NCBI GenBank assembly: GCA_018780025.1
Contig: JADMKH010000122.1
Location: 1 to 7,726, forward strand
Direction of reading: 5' to 3'
Source of the DNA: Thiobacillus sp.
GTDB lineage: Bacteria; Pseudomonadota; Gammaproteobacteria; Burkholderiales; Thiobacillaceae
Length of the DNA stretch: 7,726 nt
This document shows positions 5,441 through 7,726 of the stretch, one piece after another (the first letter of the stretch is position 1; the number at the start of each line of letters is the position of its first letter). Under the pieces are notes generated by a model. The model was not told the DNA's origin. It did not search any database and worked only from the letters and a program-made list of their open reading frames with translations. A program made the translations under genes and the position numbers.

Positions 5441-5515
5441 GATCAGGGGGCAGGGAGCAGGGCTGGTGCGGCTACGCCGCGCTTTTTCCTGAATCCTGAA
5501 TTCCAACCCCTGATC
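5441..5515. repeat. Imperfect palindromic element between atpD and atpC
   Basis: The 97-bp gap contains a nested inverted repeat. The outer arms are GATCAGGGG (5441-5449) and CCCCTGATC (5507-5515). The flanks carry iterated 7-mer-like blocks, CAGGGAG-CAGGG on one side and CCTGAAT-CCTGAAT on the other, which partly pair. At the centre is the perfect hairpin GCGGC-TAC-GCCGC (5468-5480). The layout resembles dispersed REP/BIME-like intergenic palindromes, but genome-wide copies cannot be seen here. In the mRNA it would form a long stem between the beta and epsilon cistrons, without a U run, so it is not a terminator. Confidence 0.7.
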
Positions 5516-5521
5516 CCTTGT

Positions 5522-6901
5522 TTATTGAATCGTCTTCGCTTTTTCGACGGCTTCTTCGATGCCGCCGACCATGTAGAAGGCCTGCTCGGGCAAGTGATCG
5601 TATTCACCGTCCACAATTGCCTTAAAGCCGGCAATGGTCTCTTTTAGCGTGACGTACTTGCCGGGTGCGCCGGTAAACACTTCAGCAACGAAGAAGGGCT
5701 GCGACAGGAAGCGCTGGATTTTCCGTGCGCGGGACACCGCCAGCTTGTCTTCGGGCGACAACTCGTCCATACCCAGAATCGCAATAATGTCGCGCAATTC
5801 CTTGTACTTCTGCAGCGTGCCCTGCACTGCGCGAGCGACGCCGTAGTGCTCCTCGCCGACCACTTGCGGGTCGAGAATACGTGAGGTTGAGTCGAGCGGG
5901 TCCACCGCCGGGTAAATACCCAGTTCGGCAACCTGACGGGAGAGCACCAGGGTTGCGTCGAGGTGGGCGAAGGTGGTGGCGGGCGAGGGGTCGGTCAAGT
6001 CATCCGCAGGCACGTACACAGCCTGGAACGAGGTGATCGAGCCGGTGCGGGTGGAGGTGATGCGCTCCTGCAGGCGGCCCATTTCGTCGGCCAGCGTCGG
6101 CTGGTAACCCACCGCGGACGGCATCCGGCCCAGTAGTGCGGACACTTCGGTACCGGCCAGGGTGTAGCGATAGATGTTGTCGACGAACAGCAGCACGTCG
6201 CGGCCTTCGTCGCGGAAGTATTCGGCCATGGTCAGGCCGGTCAGCGCAACGCGCAGACGGTTACCGGGGGGCTCGTTCATCTGGCCGTAAACCAGCGCCA
6301 CCTTGTCCAGCACGCCGCCTTCTTTCATCTCGTGATAGAAGTCATTGCCTTCGCGGGTACGCTCGCCGACGCCGGCAAACACCGAGAAGCCGGAATGCGC
6401 CACCGCGATGTTGCGGATCAGCTCCATCAGCGTCACGGTCTTGCCCACGCCGGCGCCGCCGAACAGGCCGACTTTACCGCCCTTGGCGATTGGCATGATC
6501 AGGTCGATCACCTTGATGCCGGTTTCCAGAATCTCAACCGCGGTGGCTTGGTCGGCGTATGCCGGCGGCTTGCGGTGGATCGGCATGAGCTTGTCGGCGT
6601 TCACCGGGCCCGCTTCATCAATCGGCGTGCCCAGCACGTTCATGATGCGGCCGAGCGTAGCCTGACCGACCGGCACCATGATCGGGTTGCCGGTTGCGAG
6701 CACTTCCATGCCGCGGCGCAGGCCGTCGGTGGAGCCCATCGCAATCGCGCGAACCACGCCGTCGCCCAGCTGCTGCTGGACTTCGAGGGTCAGTTCGGGG
6801 GTTTGCATTTTCAGCGCTTCGAAGATCCCGGGCATGGCTTCACGTGAAAATTCCACGTCCACCACGGCGCCAATGATCTGAACAATTTTTCCGTTGCTCA
6901 T
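5522..6901 (-). CDS. atpD: F1 ATP synthase beta subunit (catalytic)
   Basis: Beta carries the catalytic sites of F1 and makes ATP from ADP and Pi using the rotation of gamma. The protein has 459 aa (E. coli 460). Visible landmarks in order: beta-barrel start GKIVQIIGAVVDVEF (4-18), Walker A GGAGVGKT (148-155, Lys154), GVGERTREGND with catalytic Glu180 and Arg181, Walker B LLFVDN (237-242, Asp241), the ALLGRMPSAVGYQPT segment (255-269), the ATP synthase alpha/beta signature PAVDPLDSTS (331-340), and the DELSPED form of the DELSEED torque loop (379-385). No key residue is missing. The start ATG has AGGA about 8 nt upstream. It is cotranscribed with atpG (58-bp gap) and atpC. Confidence 0.99.
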   Translation of the reverse strand: MSNGKIVQIIGAVVDVEFSREAMPGIFEALKMQTPELTLEVQQQLGDGVVRAIAMGSTDGLRRGMEVLATGNPIMVPVGQATLGRIMNVLGTPIDEAGPVNADKLMPIHRKPPAYADQATAVEILETGIKVIDLIMPIAKGGKVGLFGGAGVGKTVTLMELIRNIAVAHSGFSVFAGVGERTREGNDFYHEMKEGGVLDKVALVYGQMNEPPGNRLRVALTGLTMAEYFRDEGRDVLLFVDNIYRYTLAGTEVSALLGRMPSAVGYQPTLADEMGRLQERITSTRTGSITSFQAVYVPADDLTDPSPATTFAHLDATLVLSRQVAELGIYPAVDPLDSTSRILDPQVVGEEHYGVARAVQGTLQKYKELRDIIAILGMDELSPEDKLAVSRARKIQRFLSQPFFVAEVFTGAPGKYVTLKETIAGFKAIVDGEYDHLPEQAFYMVGGIEEAVEKAKTIQ

Positions 6902-6959
6902 GCTTGTTTCCTAAGAAGATTAAATTCTGTGGCTGCTTGATTCATTGCTTTGGGCACGT

Positions 6960-7726
6960 TCAAACCGCTGCTGCGCCTGCCACAATTTCTGACAGTTCCT
7001 TGGTAATCGCAGCCTGGCGCGTTTTGTTGTACACCAGCTTCAATTCGCCGATCACGTCTTTGGCATTGTCGGACGCGGCTTTCATTGCCACCATCCGTGC
7101 CGATTGTTCGCAGGCGATGTTTTCCGCCACGCCCTGATACACCAGCGATTCGATGTAGCGCATCAGCATGCCATCAACCACCGGCTTGGCATCGGGTTCG
7201 TAGATATAGTCCCAGTGCGTTTTCAGGCTGGCTTCACCTGCGTCTTCCATCTTGGCCAGCGGCAGCAGCTGGGTCAGCGTCGGCTCCTGCTTCATCGTGT
7301 TGACGAAGCGGTTGTAGACGATGTACAGCGCGTCGATCTTGCCAGCCAGATACGCATCCAGCATGACCTTGACCGGCCCGATCAGCTTGTCCATGTGCGG
7401 CGTGTCGCCCAGACCGGTGAGCTGCGACGCCACGTTGGCGCCCAGGCGCTGCATGAAACCCAGCCCCTTGTTGCCGATTGGGGTGACATCAATTTCCACC
7501 CCCGCGGCTTCCCACTGCTTCATCTGGCTCACCGCCATTCGGAATACGTTGGTGTTAAGCCCCCCGCACAATCCCATGTCGGAGGTGACAACAATCAGGC
7601 CAACGCGTTTAATGTTTTCGCGCGCCGCCACAAACGGATGTTTATATTCCGTATGGGCGTAGGCTAGGTGGGTCGCCACACGGGCGATTTTCTCGGCGTA
7701 CGGGCGCGCGGCTTTCATGCGCTCCT
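6960..7726 (-). CDS. atpG: F1 ATP synthase gamma subunit, N-terminus beyond window
   Basis: Gamma is the rotating shaft inside the alpha3beta3 ring of F1. The last 254 residues are visible. Against the 287-aa E. coli protein, roughly the first 36 residues lie right of the window. The visible part starts ERMKAARPYAEKIARV, continuing the N-terminal coiled-coil helix. It then has TSDMGLCGGLN (Rossmann-like central domain), IGPVKVMLDAY, LYIVYNRFVNTMKQ and QLLPL. The C-terminal helix carries EQSARMVAMKAASDNA and the family signature ITKELSEIVAGAAA, which lies in the alpha3beta3 cavity. The stop is TGA at 6962-6960, 58 bp before atpD. The reading frame is intact throughout. Confidence 0.98.
   Translation of the reverse strand, partial: ERMKAARPYAEKIARVATHLAYAHTEYKHPFVAARENIKRVGLIVVTSDMGLCGGLNTNVFRMAVSQMKQWEAAGVEIDVTPIGNKGLGFMQRLGANVASQLTGLGDTPHMDKLIGPVKVMLDAYLAGKIDALYIVYNRFVNTMKQEPTLTQLLPLAKMEDAGEASLKTHWDYIYEPDAKPVVDGMLMRYIESLVYQGVAENIACEQSARMVAMKAASDNAKDVIGELKLVYNKTRQAAITKELSEIVAGAAAV

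Overview
The window looks like chromosomal housekeeping DNA from a Gram-negative proteobacterium, most likely a betaproteobacterium of the Nitrosomonadales/Methylophilales/Thiobacillus type. The placement rests on the protein sequences (a DELSPEDK loop in AtpD, an E. coli-like GlmU and GlmS), the atp-to-glmUS gene order, moderately high G+C and an OmpA-family protein with a signal peptide. Genus cannot be fixed without database comparison.

Except for a fragment at the left edge, every gene lies on the minus strand, so transcription runs from right to left. From the right edge: atpG (F1 gamma, start outside the window), atpD (F1 beta) and atpC (F1 epsilon) form the end of the ATP synthase operon, which closes with a strong intrinsic terminator at 4955-4984. 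A 376-bp gene-free stretch (4579-4954) follows. It probably holds the promoter and leader of an OmpA-like outer-membrane/periplasmic protein with four thrombospondin type-3 calcium-binding repeats (GTG start at 4578). That gene ends at its own terminator (3610-3637). A palindrome-rich spacer and a second terminator (3458-3495) come next, then glmU and glmS, 2 bp apart and almost certainly one transcript. At the far left the last 36 codons of a LuxR/NarL-type response regulator run on the plus strand and converge on glmS.

Functionally, atpGDC supply subunits of the F1 motor. GlmS (fructose-6-phosphate to glucosamine-6-phosphate) and GlmU (glucosamine-1-phosphate to UDP-GlcNAc) supply the precursor for peptidoglycan and lipopolysaccharide. 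The OmpA-like protein binds the peptidoglycan that this pathway feeds. atp followed directly by glmU-glmS is a familiar proteobacterial order; here the OmpA-like gene has been placed inside it as a separately terminated unit.

I see no sign of a mobile element, CRISPR array, toxin-antitoxin or defence system, tRNA or rRNA. The parts that genes do not explain are non-coding: an imperfect palindromic element between atpD and atpC; a 15-bp inverted repeat flanking the putative ompA-like promoter, with an internal 22-codon mini-ORF; and a palindrome cluster between two tandem terminators upstream of glmU.
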